From the NCBI GenBank assembly GCA_027074805.1, contig JALTCK010000033.1:1-35148 (forward strand): a stretch of DNA of 35,148 nt, in the 5' to 3' direction. Position numbers and translations under genes: made by a program. Shown here one piece after another: positions 1 through 9,285 of the stretch (the first letter of the stretch is position 1; the number at the start of each line of letters is the position of its first letter). The notes under the pieces are model-generated. The model had not been told where the DNA came from and made no database searches. It worked only from the letters and a program-made list of their open reading frames with translations. The DNA comes from Thermococcus sp. Its GTDB lineage: Archaea; Methanobacteriota_B; Thermococci; Thermococcales; Thermococcaceae.

Positions 1-9
1 CATTTGTGG

Positions 10-471
10 TTATCTCCTTCGGACATAAGTCTTTCTCTCGGCAATGGCTCCACCTTCGAGTTTCATAACGTCTATTCTTTCAAAACCTGCAGTTTCCCAT
101 TTATAGGCAATTAAGTAATCGATGAATTGCTTTATTCGGTAGCGGGTTATGGAATCTGCAACGTACTTGGTCTCGTAGAGTAGTACGAGCTTGTCTGAAT
201 GTTCTGAGAGCCATTTGTATAGTGTTTCCTTCTCCTCAGACCTTTTGGAGAGGGGGTTGACTATGAGGTAAACATCAAAATCATTAGATTCAAATGGAGA
301 ACCGATGTATATTTCTCCATTGATCTGGAAAGGAATGTATTCAGCCAGTCCCCTCTTTCCACCCATAAGCCATGCATCGAGGTATATCCTGGCAAGCCTT
401 TTACCACCCCCTGTGAGCAGCACCCTTCCAGCCTTTAGTCCAGCGATTTCCTTTATCATTTTCATCGTCAA
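10..471 (-). CDS. Conserved hypothetical protein (start may be a few codons downstream)
   Basis: Intact 153-aa ORF with archaeal composition and an ATG cluster at the N-terminus; no recognised domain. Confidence 0.6.
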   Translation of the reverse strand: MTMKMIKEIAGLKAGRVLLTGGGKRLARIYLDAWLMGGKRGLAEYIPFQINGEIYIGSPFESNDFDVYLIVNPLSKRSEEKETLYKWLSEHSDKLVLLYETKYVADSITRYRIKQFIDYLIAYKWETAGFERIDVMKLEGGAIAERKTYVRRR

Positions 472-575
472 GGTGTACTCTCCTCCAGTTAAAAACTCTT
501 TTCCTTATTCAAGAAACCGCAAACTATATATCCAGCACCATGGGTATTATCTTGAAAGACTTTCGAGGTGTTGTT

Positions 576-1892
576 ATGAGGCGGTGGATAGCTTTGTTTT
601 TAATCGGCCTCATGGCCATTAGCGTCGTGGCCAGTGGCTGCATTAGCGGTGGCGGTAGTAGCAGTTCGACATCTACGAATACCCCGACTCCCACGAAGAT
701 AAACATAATTTACACGTACACGGGGTCCTTTAGTGACCCGGCTAAGGGTAAGCAGGCAGCGCAGGCACAGCTCCAGCAGGGGGCGTGGGTTATCTACCAA
801 GTCGCGGGTGGAACTGGACTTGGCGTTTTTGAGGCAGTTGGAGACTACCTCAAGGCTAACAACAAGAAGATGGGTCCTCCTTTTGCGATTGGTGTGGACT
901 CGGCTCAGGATTGGATTAAACCAGGAGTCATAATAGCTTCAATGATGAAACGCGTTGACGTTGGCGTTTACAACGCAGTTAAAGCAGCAGAGGAGAACCA
1001 GTTCCGCGGTGGCGTTGTTGAGCTGGGTCTCAAGGATGGTGGCGTCAAGCTAAGCACGATTCAAGATGTTAAGGCAATGTTTGACTCTCTCCCGGCTGAT
1101 GTCAAGGAAAAGAAACTCCAGGAGCTCGGCTTCCAGAACGAACAGCAACTTCTCGACTATCTCAACAAGACCCGCCAGCAGATCCCCTCGTGGATATGGC
1201 AGGCAGTTGACCAGCTCCAGCAGGAGATAGTCAGTGGCAAGATCATCGTCCCGAAGGCCACTTCCAAAGAGCAGATTGAAGCCCTGAGGAAGGCTCAGAA
1301 CTTGAGCGAAATGGAGAAGTACGGCAAGGAATGGGCGGCCACGGCTCCCAAGCCTGAAACTTACTTCAACAAGACCCTTAACGAGAGGCAGAACACCAAG
1401 AAGATAGCTATCGTCTTCGATGTCGGGGGCAGAGGTGACCTGAGCTTTAATGACATGGCTTACATGGGTGCCGAGAGAGCCGTCAAGGACTTTGGACTTC
1501 AGCTCACCCAGCTCCAAAGCAACAGCCCGAACGACTACTACACCAACCTACAGAGTCTTGCGAAGACAGGTCAGTACGACATTATAATCGCAGTAGGTTT
1601 CATGATGACCGACGCCGTCAAGAAGGTCGCCCAAGAGTATCCTAACCAGAGGTTCGTTCTCATAGATGGCTACGACCCGAACATGCCACACAACGTTCAG
1701 ATGGTTCTTTTCAAGGAGAACGAGGGTTCTGCGCTTGCCGGGGCACTAGCTTCGCTCATAGCACTCAATGACGGCAAGGACACTATAGGTATCGTACTCG
1801 GCATGGAGATACCGGTCCTCTATAAGTTCGAGGGCGGCTATCGCTTCGGCGCCTACTGGGGGCTCGACTACTACAAGACCCACAAGCACTGA
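576..1892 (+). CDS. BMP/PnrA-family substrate-binding lipoprotein (nucleoside-type ABC importer), apparently circularly permuted
   Basis: Lipobox-like signal 'MRRWIALFLIGLMAISVVASGC' and Ser/Thr/Pro linker; BMP motifs 'AGGTGLGVFEA', 'GVIIASMMKRVDVGVY', 'VFDVGGRGDLSFNDMAYMGAERA', 'FKENEGS'. ATG 576 follows gaggtg. Directly upstream of ATPase and permeases. Confidence 0.88.
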   Translation: MRRWIALFLIGLMAISVVASGCISGGGSSSSTSTNTPTPTKINIIYTYTGSFSDPAKGKQAAQAQLQQGAWVIYQVAGGTGLGVFEAVGDYLKANNKKMGPPFAIGVDSAQDWIKPGVIIASMMKRVDVGVYNAVKAAEENQFRGGVVELGLKDGGVKLSTIQDVKAMFDSLPADVKEKKLQELGFQNEQQLLDYLNKTRQQIPSWIWQAVDQLQQEIVSGKIIVPKATSKEQIEALRKAQNLSEMEKYGKEWAATAPKPETYFNKTLNERQNTKKIAIVFDVGGRGDLSFNDMAYMGAERAVKDFGLQLTQLQSNSPNDYYTNLQSLAKTGQYDIIIAVGFMMTDAVKKVAQEYPNQRFVLIDGYDPNMPHNVQMVLFKENEGSALAGALASLIALNDGKDTIGIVLGMEIPVLYKFEGGYRFGAYWGLDYYKTHKH

Positions 1893-1931
1893 CCTCCTTT
1901 TTCTTTCCTTTGTTCTTGGAGGTGATTCCCG

Positions 1932-3455
1932 ATGGAAGAAGAGACTCCCTTACTTGAGATGCGAAACATCGTTAAGGTGTACTCCGATGGAACCAAAGCC
2001 CTAAAGGGGGTGGATATTAAGGTTTACAAGGGTGAGATACTGGGTCTTCTTGGTGAGAATGGGGCTGGAAAAACTACTCTGATGAAAATCCTGTTTGGCA
2101 TGCTCAAACCCACTAAGGGAACCATACTCCTGAACGGAAAGGAAGTCCGGTTTAAGAGTCCTGCTGACGCTTTGGCCAATGGAATCGGAATGGTCCACCA
2201 GCACTTCACCTTGGTCGAGGTCTTCAATGCCCTTGAGAACATAATCCTCAGGATGGAGGGCCACGGTCTGCTTTCGAAGATAGACGTAGACAACGCCAGA
2301 AAAAAGCTCCAGAAACTCATGGATGATCTCAACTTCCAGGTTCCACTTGATGTTCCTGTAGAGAACCTTCCCGTTGGTGTTCAGCAGAGGATTGAGATAC
2401 TTAAGATGCTCTACCGGGATGTTGATATTCTCATACTTGATGAGCCCACGGCGGTTTTAACTCCGATAGAGGTTAAGGAGCTATTCGATGTCCTCAAAAA
2501 GCTGAAGAGCCAAGGAAAGACTATCATCTTCATAAGTCACAAGCTCAATGAGGTCATGGAGATAACAGACAGGGTCACGGTCATCAGGAGAGGTGAGGTC
2601 ATCGGGACAGTTAAAACGCCGGAGGCGACACCCCAGCTCTTGGCTAGGATGATGGTGGGTAGGGACGTTGTCCTTAGGATAGAGAAGCCCCCCAAGGAAC
2701 CTGGAGAGGTCATTCTACACGTTGAGGACCTTTGGGTCAAAGGCGATCGCGGTGAGGAAGCTGTAAGAGGGGTTTCCTTCGATGTCAGAGCCGGTGAAAT
2801 ATTCGGGATAGCTGGCGTTGAAGGCAACGGCCAGAGCGAGCTGATAGAAGCCATAACCGGGCTGAGAAGGGTAGAGAAAGGTAAAGTAAAGGTAAACAAT
2901 GTCGAGATAACTGGCAAAAAGCCCAAGGAGCTCTACGAGATGGGTATAGCCCATATCCCAGAGGACAGGACTCACATGGGACTGATTCTTGATATGACTG
3001 TGATGGAAAATGCCATACTGGGAATGCAGTGGCGGAAGGAGTTCTCAAGGGCCGGGCTGATGGACTGGAAAAGCGTGGAAAGGCATACGAAGCACCTCAT
3101 AGAAGAGTTTGACATAACTGCTCCCGGTGTTAGGTCTCCGGTTAAATCCCTCAGCGGTGGCAATCAACAGAAACTCATAGTAGCCAGAGAGGTCAGCAAA
3201 AAACCGGAGCTCATTATAGCTTCTCAGCCGACTCGCGGTGTTGATGTCGCTTCTACTGAATACATCAGGAATTACCTCGTCAGACTGAGGAACGAGAACA
3301 AAGCCGTTCTTCTAGTCTCCGCAGACCTCGATGAGGTTCTCCAGCTCAGCGATAGGATGGCCATCATGTACGAGGGTCAGTTCATGGGAGTTGTCAAACC
3401 CGATGAGGTTACCGAGGAGCAGATAGGCCTCATGATGGGAGGTGTCAAGGCATGA
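1932..3455 (+). CDS. ABC transporter ATP-binding protein, two NBDs, nucleoside/sugar (NupO/RbsA-like) type
   Basis: Walker A 'GENGAGKTTLMK', Walker B 'DILILDEPTAVL', second NBD 'GIAGVEGNGQSELIEAI' and 'LSGGNQQKLIVARE'. Confidence 0.93.
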   Translation: MEEETPLLEMRNIVKVYSDGTKALKGVDIKVYKGEILGLLGENGAGKTTLMKILFGMLKPTKGTILLNGKEVRFKSPADALANGIGMVHQHFTLVEVFNALENIILRMEGHGLLSKIDVDNARKKLQKLMDDLNFQVPLDVPVENLPVGVQQRIEILKMLYRDVDILILDEPTAVLTPIEVKELFDVLKKLKSQGKTIIFISHKLNEVMEITDRVTVIRRGEVIGTVKTPEATPQLLARMMVGRDVVLRIEKPPKEPGEVILHVEDLWVKGDRGEEAVRGVSFDVRAGEIFGIAGVEGNGQSELIEAITGLRRVEKGKVKVNNVEITGKKPKELYEMGIAHIPEDRTHMGLILDMTVMENAILGMQWRKEFSRAGLMDWKSVERHTKHLIEEFDITAPGVRSPVKSLSGGNQQKLIVAREVSKKPELIIASQPTRGVDVASTEYIRNYLVRLRNENKAVLLVSADLDEVLQLSDRMAIMYEGQFMGVVKPDEVTEEQIGLMMGGVKA

Positions 3456-4492
3456 GCTTTTCCACTGAATTGCGCGGTTACGGAAAACCCCTGGCGGAGA
3501 GTGTTCTCGCGATACTGATTGGGGCGCTCATAGGTGCTATTGTGTTGTGGCTCAGCGGCTATGACGCCGTCGCTGCTTACAAAGCCCTGCTGGAGGGCGC
3601 TTTCCTCGGGGGGAACTTCTCTGAGACCCTCAGCAAGTCTACCCCTCTTATACTCACGGCAATAACCTTCGCTATAGGCGCTAGAACTGGTCTCTTCAAC
3701 ATTGGTGCCGAGGGTGCGGTTTACTTCGGCGCAATTGCGGCCGTCGGCGTTACGCAGGTACTTCAGAACCCCCTCGCAGGTGTGCTCAGCGGACTGCTAA
3801 TCGGTGCCCTCTGGATGCTTCCAGCGGCGGTGCTCAAGGTTTATCGCGGTGTCCATGAGGTCATCTCAACCATAATGCTTAACTGGATAGCGTTTTACAT
3901 TGCCAGTTGGATGGCTCTCAGCGTCTTAGCCAACCCAAACAATCCCAACAGCACCCTGCCAATACCCCCTGGGGCGAGACTTCCACTCCTCGTTCAGAAC
4001 TCCACTCTCTCCATGGCATTCATCATCGCGGTCGTGGCCTCGATAGTGGTTTATGTCATAATGTGGCACACCAGACTTGGTTATGAACTTAGGACGAGCG
4101 GTCAGAACCCAAGGGCTGCTGAGTACGGCGGCATAAACCCGAAGGCCGCGATGGTATGGTCGTTCCTCATCGGGGGAATGACAGCCGGGCTTGCGGGTGC
4201 AGTTCAGATCATGGGCATACCACCGAGTTACTCGATAAGTCAAGGACTGGCCAACGTTTACGGTTACGGTTTCGATGGGATAGGCGTCTCACTCGTAGGC
4301 AGAAATCATCCGCTTGGGATAATCTTTGCGGGGATACTCTTCGGTGCGCTGAACGCTGGTGCAACACAGATGCAACAGACGGGTGTTCCACTGGAGATGG
4401 TCAAGGTCATTGAGGGAATAATCATTGTGGCCGTTGCCGTTCCAGGATTGCTTGACCTCTTCGTGAAGCCCTTTAGGAGGGGAGCCCAATGA
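3452..4492 (+). CDS. ABC transporter permease (BMP/nucleoside-type, NupP-like)
   Basis: Polytopic; 'FNIGAEGAVYFGAIAAV' and 'LRTSGQNPRAAEYGGI'; overlaps the ATPase stop by 4 nt. Confidence 0.9.
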   Translation: MSFSTELRGYGKPLAESVLAILIGALIGAIVLWLSGYDAVAAYKALLEGAFLGGNFSETLSKSTPLILTAITFAIGARTGLFNIGAEGAVYFGAIAAVGVTQVLQNPLAGVLSGLLIGALWMLPAAVLKVYRGVHEVISTIMLNWIAFYIASWMALSVLANPNNPNSTLPIPPGARLPLLVQNSTLSMAFIIAVVASIVVYVIMWHTRLGYELRTSGQNPRAAEYGGINPKAAMVWSFLIGGMTAGLAGAVQIMGIPPSYSISQGLANVYGYGFDGIGVSLVGRNHPLGIIFAGILFGALNAGATQMQQTGVPLEMVKVIEGIIIVAVAVPGLLDLFVKPFRRGAQ

Positions 4493-5400
4493 ATGAGACG
4501 ATGATAGTCGGTCTTCTGCTCGGCTCTCTAGCGGCGATGGTGCCCATAGTCCTCACCAGCGTCGGGGCGACGATAAGCGAGAGGGCTGGCGTTGTCAACA
4601 TTGGCTACGAGGGAATACTGATGCTCTCTGCGTTCTTCGGGACCATTTTTGCGGAGATGGCTCACAACGGCTGGGTCGGTCTTCTTGGTGGGGCACTTAC
4701 GGGTCTGGCACTGGGCGTCGTTCACGGCGTTATAACGGTCTACCTCAAGGGTGACCACGTCATACCGGGCATAGGTCTAAACCTCATAGGTTATGGAGGC
4801 GTCGCCTTTGGAATCCTTGCTTACTGGGGCACCGCGGGCCAGCACCAGGTTCCGAGCTACGCACAGATAAGCCCTCTCTGGATGGACGCCTTCGGGAACT
4901 CGCTGAGTCCGATGGTTCCCATAACATTTTTCATTGCCCTTCTGGCTTGGTGGATGCTCTTCAAGACACCCCTTGGACTTCGCATTCGCTCCGTTGGTGA
5001 GAATCCGGAAGCAGCGGATGCACTCGGAATAAACGTCGAACTCTATCGCTTCACGGCGGTGCTGATAGCCTCGGCGTTGTCAGGCGTTGCGGGAGCCTAT
5101 CTGAGCGTGGATTGGCTTGGAACCGTCACCAAAACAATAGCGGCCGGTAGGGGTTTCATAGCGCTGGCCAACATGGTATTCAGTGGATGGAACCCGCTGA
5201 TGGCTCTCGTTGGAGGCTTCATCTTTGGGTTCTTCGATAACCTGGCCATATACATACAGAACAACCCATGGCTTGCAGGAGCGATACCTTGGCAGTTCAT
5301 AGCGACGTTGCCCTACGTGGTAACTCTTATAGTGGTAGCGGGTATAATAGGCAGGGCTAGGCCGCCTAAGTGGGATGGTATCCCATACAAGAGGGAGTGA
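4489..5400 (+). CDS. ABC transporter permease (BMP/nucleoside-type, NupQ-like)
   Basis: Polytopic; 'VNIGYEGILMLSAFFG' and 'LRIRSVGENPEAADALGI'; overlaps the preceding permease by 4 nt. Confidence 0.9.
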   Translation: MNETMIVGLLLGSLAAMVPIVLTSVGATISERAGVVNIGYEGILMLSAFFGTIFAEMAHNGWVGLLGGALTGLALGVVHGVITVYLKGDHVIPGIGLNLIGYGGVAFGILAYWGTAGQHQVPSYAQISPLWMDAFGNSLSPMVPITFFIALLAWWMLFKTPLGLRIRSVGENPEAADALGINVELYRFTAVLIASALSGVAGAYLSVDWLGTVTKTIAAGRGFIALANMVFSGWNPLMALVGGFIFGFFDNLAIYIQNNPWLAGAIPWQFIATLPYVVTLIVVAGIIGRARPPKWDGIPYKRE

Positions 5401-5451
5401 TTCCCTCTTCTGCGATTTTCCTTTTTCAAGAACGGTGTATAAAAGGGAAGT

Positions 5452-6450
5452 TCATTTTTTCAGGACTACACCAATCGCCGTCCCAAGGACGAGTCCAACC
5501 ATAAGGGAGAGCACCACATATGTCGTTACGTCCGTGCCCTCTACTGGAATCCTTTCAACCTTTCTGCCCAGGGCACTCACGACCGCAGCACTGTTTTCTA
5601 TTAGAACTTCAGTGTAGGGTTGATCACTCCAGAATACCGAGACCTCTACACTCGGTCTTCCACTCTTTGAAGCCAATTCTCTTGCTGCGTTCTTGAGCTG
5701 TTCCGAACTTTCCCTGGTGTAAACCACCATAGAGGTCTTCATGCTCGTCTTAACCAGGCTGTCGACTCCTATGGCTGGTACTTCCTCTTCGGGCTTTATT
5801 GAGGCGACAGCTTTTATTCCAAGCCATTCTATAGCGTACTGGTCTGGTGGCATCTGGATCACCGCTGTGAAATTCTCTTGGACGAGAGCCCTATACGATT
5901 GAACTATCGCCAGAACGCGCTCTTTGAAACTTCGATATTCCTCCTGGTAGAGGTTCTTGTTTCCTGGATCACGTTCGATAAGCGCCTCCTCTGCACTCTT
6001 CGCTATTGAAAGAGCGTTATATGGATCAACCCAGACGCCGTGGGGGTTATTCTTCTCATTATACCAGTGTTCCTTTAGATAACGGAAGCCGTTCCTCTTG
6101 TAATCATCAACGAAGAGGGGTTTGCCGGTTATCACACCCTCCTTGTAGAGCTCTGCTATCTTCTTTTCAACCGGGAGGTGACCGCCCGTGGTGACTATCA
6201 CATCGGCCTTGTGAAGGAGCTCTATCTGGCTGGTTGTTAGCTGGTATTCGTGCGGATCGGCCCCAGGTGGGATTATATAAACTACTTCCACAGAGTCTCC
6301 GAAGGCGTCCTTGATTATGCCAGCGAGGGGCGCTATGGTGGTGACAACAAGGGGCCTTTGAGTTTCTCCACTAACTTCACTGGTGAGGGTGATGAACAAT
6401 AATATGATCAGGATAGTCCCAAGAAGTTTTCTCACTCTCATTTCGGTCAC
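5452..6450 (-). CDS. ZnuA-like (COG0803 type) metal ABC transporter substrate-binding protein with C-terminal TM anchor
   Basis: Signal peptide, 'VVTTIAPLAGIIKDAFGD', 'PGADPHEYQLTTSQ', 'NNPHGVWVDPYNA', C-terminal hydrophobic helix 'VLSLMVGLVLGTAIGVVLKK'. Confidence 0.8.
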   Translation of the reverse strand: MTEMRVRKLLGTILIILLFITLTSEVSGETQRPLVVTTIAPLAGIIKDAFGDSVEVVYIIPPGADPHEYQLTTSQIELLHKADVIVTTGGHLPVEKKIAELYKEGVITGKPLFVDDYKRNGFRYLKEHWYNEKNNPHGVWVDPYNALSIAKSAEEALIERDPGNKNLYQEEYRSFKERVLAIVQSYRALVQENFTAVIQMPPDQYAIEWLGIKAVASIKPEEEVPAIGVDSLVKTSMKTSMVVYTRESSEQLKNAARELASKSGRPSVEVSVFWSDQPYTEVLIENSAAVVSALGRKVERIPVEGTDVTTYVVLSLMVGLVLGTAIGVVLKK

Positions 6451-6529
6451 CCTAACAAAGTCAACGTCTCTGCTTTAAAGTTGTCGGAAACGTTATAAGT
6501 TCCTGGGAGAACTACCACCCGGGATTGTT

Positions 6530-8326
6530 ATGAGGAAACTCTGGGGCTCCATATTACTAATGTTCCTGCTTTTGAGTCTCAGTATCAGTCCCGTTGCGGC
6601 GTATAAAGTAGACTCGCGGGTAACCGTTGAAATAAACCCCAATGCAGAGCTCCTGAGCGTCGTCTACTACCTTGCTTTTGGTAAGAATGACCCATTCGTT
6701 ATAAACAGGGGTGGGTACCTCAAAGAAGTTGATGGTTATTTCGAAGAATACCGGAACATGGAAGCTGTGAGAATGCTTAAAGACTACATCCCTAAAACGC
6801 TCAGCACCCCTGAGAGAGACTACAAACTGATGCTCGTGGAATGGTACCTCCTACAATGCAGTGCACCCCCAGAGATAGAGCCCCAGATTGCGATAGATGA
6901 CCAATGGGTGCTGGAGTTTCTCTCCGCCCTCAGAGAGTTTGCAAAAGAGACTGACTTTATAAAGTTCTACAAAGAGCATCAGGTCTACTACTGGGAGGAT
7001 CTCTCGATATATGTTAACGCTTTCAAACAGCTTCCTCCAGATAAATTCATGGGGAAATATGCGGATGTCAAGGATATTAGCTTTGAGTTTCTACATCCTT
7101 ACCTCGTTGCCATTCACGGGCACAGCTTTAACCCGGTAATCAACGGGCACCAAATTTGGGGTGCGGGAGGCATGCTACCCCTCGTCAGAAGAACCCCTCA
7201 GAGAACCCTCTGGAGTCATGAAACTGCAAGGGACACAATCTTTGGACTCCCATTGAACGGCGACTACATCAATAACGGTGGCCTCGACGAACTACTTTAT
7301 CTAGGCTTCATCTACCACGAGCTCGGGCACGACATAACCCTCCCCCAGCTCTGGGCAAACATTAAGATGGTTGACAACATGAACTACTTCCAGTCCGTGA
7401 TAGAGGAGAATATGCCCTATCTGGCCAAGTACGACATTCACTTCTGGCATCCAGAATCCATGATCTACGAGAGCTTCGCCGATGGATGGGAGGACTTTGC
7501 GCTCTCTCATGTGAACGAGAACTACACGAAGTTAGCCATGTGGATGCAACGTGGCTGGGGTGAGTACTGGATAGATGACGTTGTGAACCTCTATGAGAAA
7601 TACGCCCGCTTAACCAGTGAGACGGGGAGAGGAATAAGCAACTACGTGCCCCAGATGCTCGCGGCGCTTGAGGGAAACTACAGCCCCACCAAAGCCGAGG
7701 AGGAGTTTCAGGAAAGGGTTCCGGTAACACCGCTGATGGCCTTTGACAAGGGGGCAGTTAATGGAAAGGTAATAATAGTCTTTGGGACAAAGAACCCGGA
7801 TGAAAGTGGTGTAAGTTATGATTACCAAACCGCGACCATAGTTGAGATAATGCTCAGGGACTTTTACTCGCAGTGGGAAAGTCCCGTCAACGTCACCATA
7901 AAAGCGGACTTCGACATTACTGACCAGGATCTGAAGGAGAACCTAGTTATACTCGGTGGTCCAGTTACGAACGAGATCGCCAGGAAGATGCAGAACGAGT
8001 TTCCGCTCCGTTTCGTTGAAAAGAATGGGAAGTGGGTCGTAGACCACGATTCTAACTGGAACATAAGTAGCTTTATCCTGACGGGGAACGAGGAAAAGCC
8101 GGTCCTCATTGGAAAGCTCAATGATGCGTCCAACGCCTCATTCATCATGGCGATAAGAAACCCATACAACCCGAAGAACTTCATAGTTTGGATAGCGGGT
8201 GCAGATAGGTATGGAACAAGGCTGTATCTGAACCCCACTTACTATCTCAGCAGCTACGAGGTATGGAGTAAGAAAGGGATAGAGCTCGGCTTCTATGTTC
8301 AGCCGCTGACATCTTCTGGCGGCTGA
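6530..8326 (+). CDS. Secreted putative metallopeptidase (DUF4932-like) with S-layer-like C-terminal region
   Basis: Signal peptide 'MRKLWGSILLMFLLLSLSISPVAA'; zinc motif 'YHELGHD' (HExxH) with downstream 'YESFADGWEDF'; C-terminal 'LGGPVTNEIARKM' and 'NPKNFIVWIAGADRYGT'. Confidence 0.7.
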   Translation: MRKLWGSILLMFLLLSLSISPVAAYKVDSRVTVEINPNAELLSVVYYLAFGKNDPFVINRGGYLKEVDGYFEEYRNMEAVRMLKDYIPKTLSTPERDYKLMLVEWYLLQCSAPPEIEPQIAIDDQWVLEFLSALREFAKETDFIKFYKEHQVYYWEDLSIYVNAFKQLPPDKFMGKYADVKDISFEFLHPYLVAIHGHSFNPVINGHQIWGAGGMLPLVRRTPQRTLWSHETARDTIFGLPLNGDYINNGGLDELLYLGFIYHELGHDITLPQLWANIKMVDNMNYFQSVIEENMPYLAKYDIHFWHPESMIYESFADGWEDFALSHVNENYTKLAMWMQRGWGEYWIDDVVNLYEKYARLTSETGRGISNYVPQMLAALEGNYSPTKAEEEFQERVPVTPLMAFDKGAVNGKVIIVFGTKNPDESGVSYDYQTATIVEIMLRDFYSQWESPVNVTIKADFDITDQDLKENLVILGGPVTNEIARKMQNEFPLRFVEKNGKWVVDHDSNWNISSFILTGNEEKPVLIGKLNDASNASFIMAIRNPYNPKNFIVWIAGADRYGTRLYLNPTYYLSSYEVWSKKGIELGFYVQPLTSSGG

Positions 8327-8625
8327 TCCCCCTCTTCTTTCCTCTTTCCATCCCCGTTGCTCTTTATGTGCGGCTTGCCGATGGCTATGGTAAAGCCCTT
8401 GAAGCTGTCGTCCTTCCTGTTGAACTCTATCGCGAGCGGAAGGCCGTTGTCCTCGTTGAAGACGATACGAACGATCCTCGCTCTTGAGTGATCGCTCAGG
8501 TAGTCCTCCTTGAGGTCGTCGTAGTTGTCCAGCACTTCGTCTATGCTTTCGCTGTGCATCTCGTATATCTCGTTCGCGTAGATGCTGTGATTCCTGATCT
8601 CCTCGACCTTCTTCTCCTTATTCAA
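8299..8625 (-). CDS. Conserved hypothetical protein, about 108 aa
   Basis: Intact charged ORF in the intergenic space; 3' end overlaps the convergent gene by 28 bp. Confidence 0.6.
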   Translation of the reverse strand: MNKEKKVEEIRNHSIYANEIYEMHSESIDEVLDNYDDLKEDYLSDHSRARIVRIVFNEDNGLPLAIEFNRKDDSFKGFTIAIGKPHIKSNGDGKRKEEGDQPPEDVSG

Positions 8626-8637
8626 GCTACCACTCCC

Positions 8638-9285
8638 TCAGGCTTTGCGCCAGGCTCCCTCGCGGAACTTAAAAACCTTCCTGTATTCCGCCATCCGGAG
8701 GGCCTCTTCAAGCTTACCCTTGGGAACCTCAAGGTTATGGAGCTCCTTGAAAAGAGTGACGATTTCATCCGTTGTCACGGCTTCTTTTTCCTCGAGTATG
8801 TTGCTCACGAGGTTTATCATGTCCTCGACGAAGTTCCAGGGAAAGACTATCCAGGCCCAGTCTATCTCCTCGCCGTAGTAGTCGGGCTTGAAGCGGGAGC
8901 CTCTTATCGTTAGAAGCGTGGCGACCCTTATCTCCGCGGGCTTCTGGCCCTCCACGTAGTTCTTCGCGAGGGTGAGGCTCTCCCCCGTGTCGCTGATGTC
9001 GTCGACTATGAGAACCTTCTTGTCCTCAAGGCTGTAGTTGCTGCCGTACTTGAGCTTCGCCTTTCCATCCGGGGTCGCGGTAACGCCCCAGTGCTCGACC
9101 TTGAGGCTGACGAGGTCTTTAACGCCGAGGTAGTCGCAGTACAGGCGCGCGGCGACCCAGCCGCCCCTTGCGAGCCCAACAACAACGTCGGGCATCCAGC
9201 CGTCCTCGAGTACCTTCCAGGCTCCTTCCCTGGCCCATCTCTCAATATCGTCCCAAGAAGCCAGATAAGCCGGAAACTTCTTCAT
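8638..9285 (-). CDS. Purine phosphoribosyltransferase family protein (COG2236-like)
   Basis: PRPP-binding motif 'KKVLIVDDISDTGESLTLA'; 'PDVVVGLARGGWVAARLYCDYLG'. Confidence 0.88.
   Translation of the reverse strand: MKKFPAYLASWDDIERWAREGAWKVLEDGWMPDVVVGLARGGWVAARLYCDYLGVKDLVSLKVEHWGVTATPDGKAKLKYGSNYSLEDKKVLIVDDISDTGESLTLAKNYVEGQKPAEIRVATLLTIRGSRFKPDYYGEEIDWAWIVFPWNFVEDMINLVSNILEEKEAVTTDEIVTLFKELHNLEVPKGKLEEALRMAEYRKVFKFREGAWRKA

Noticed and set aside
1050-1517. 155-aa minus-strand ORF inside the BMP gene
   Set aside because: Antisense shadow of a clearly coding gene; no independent motif or ribosome-binding site.
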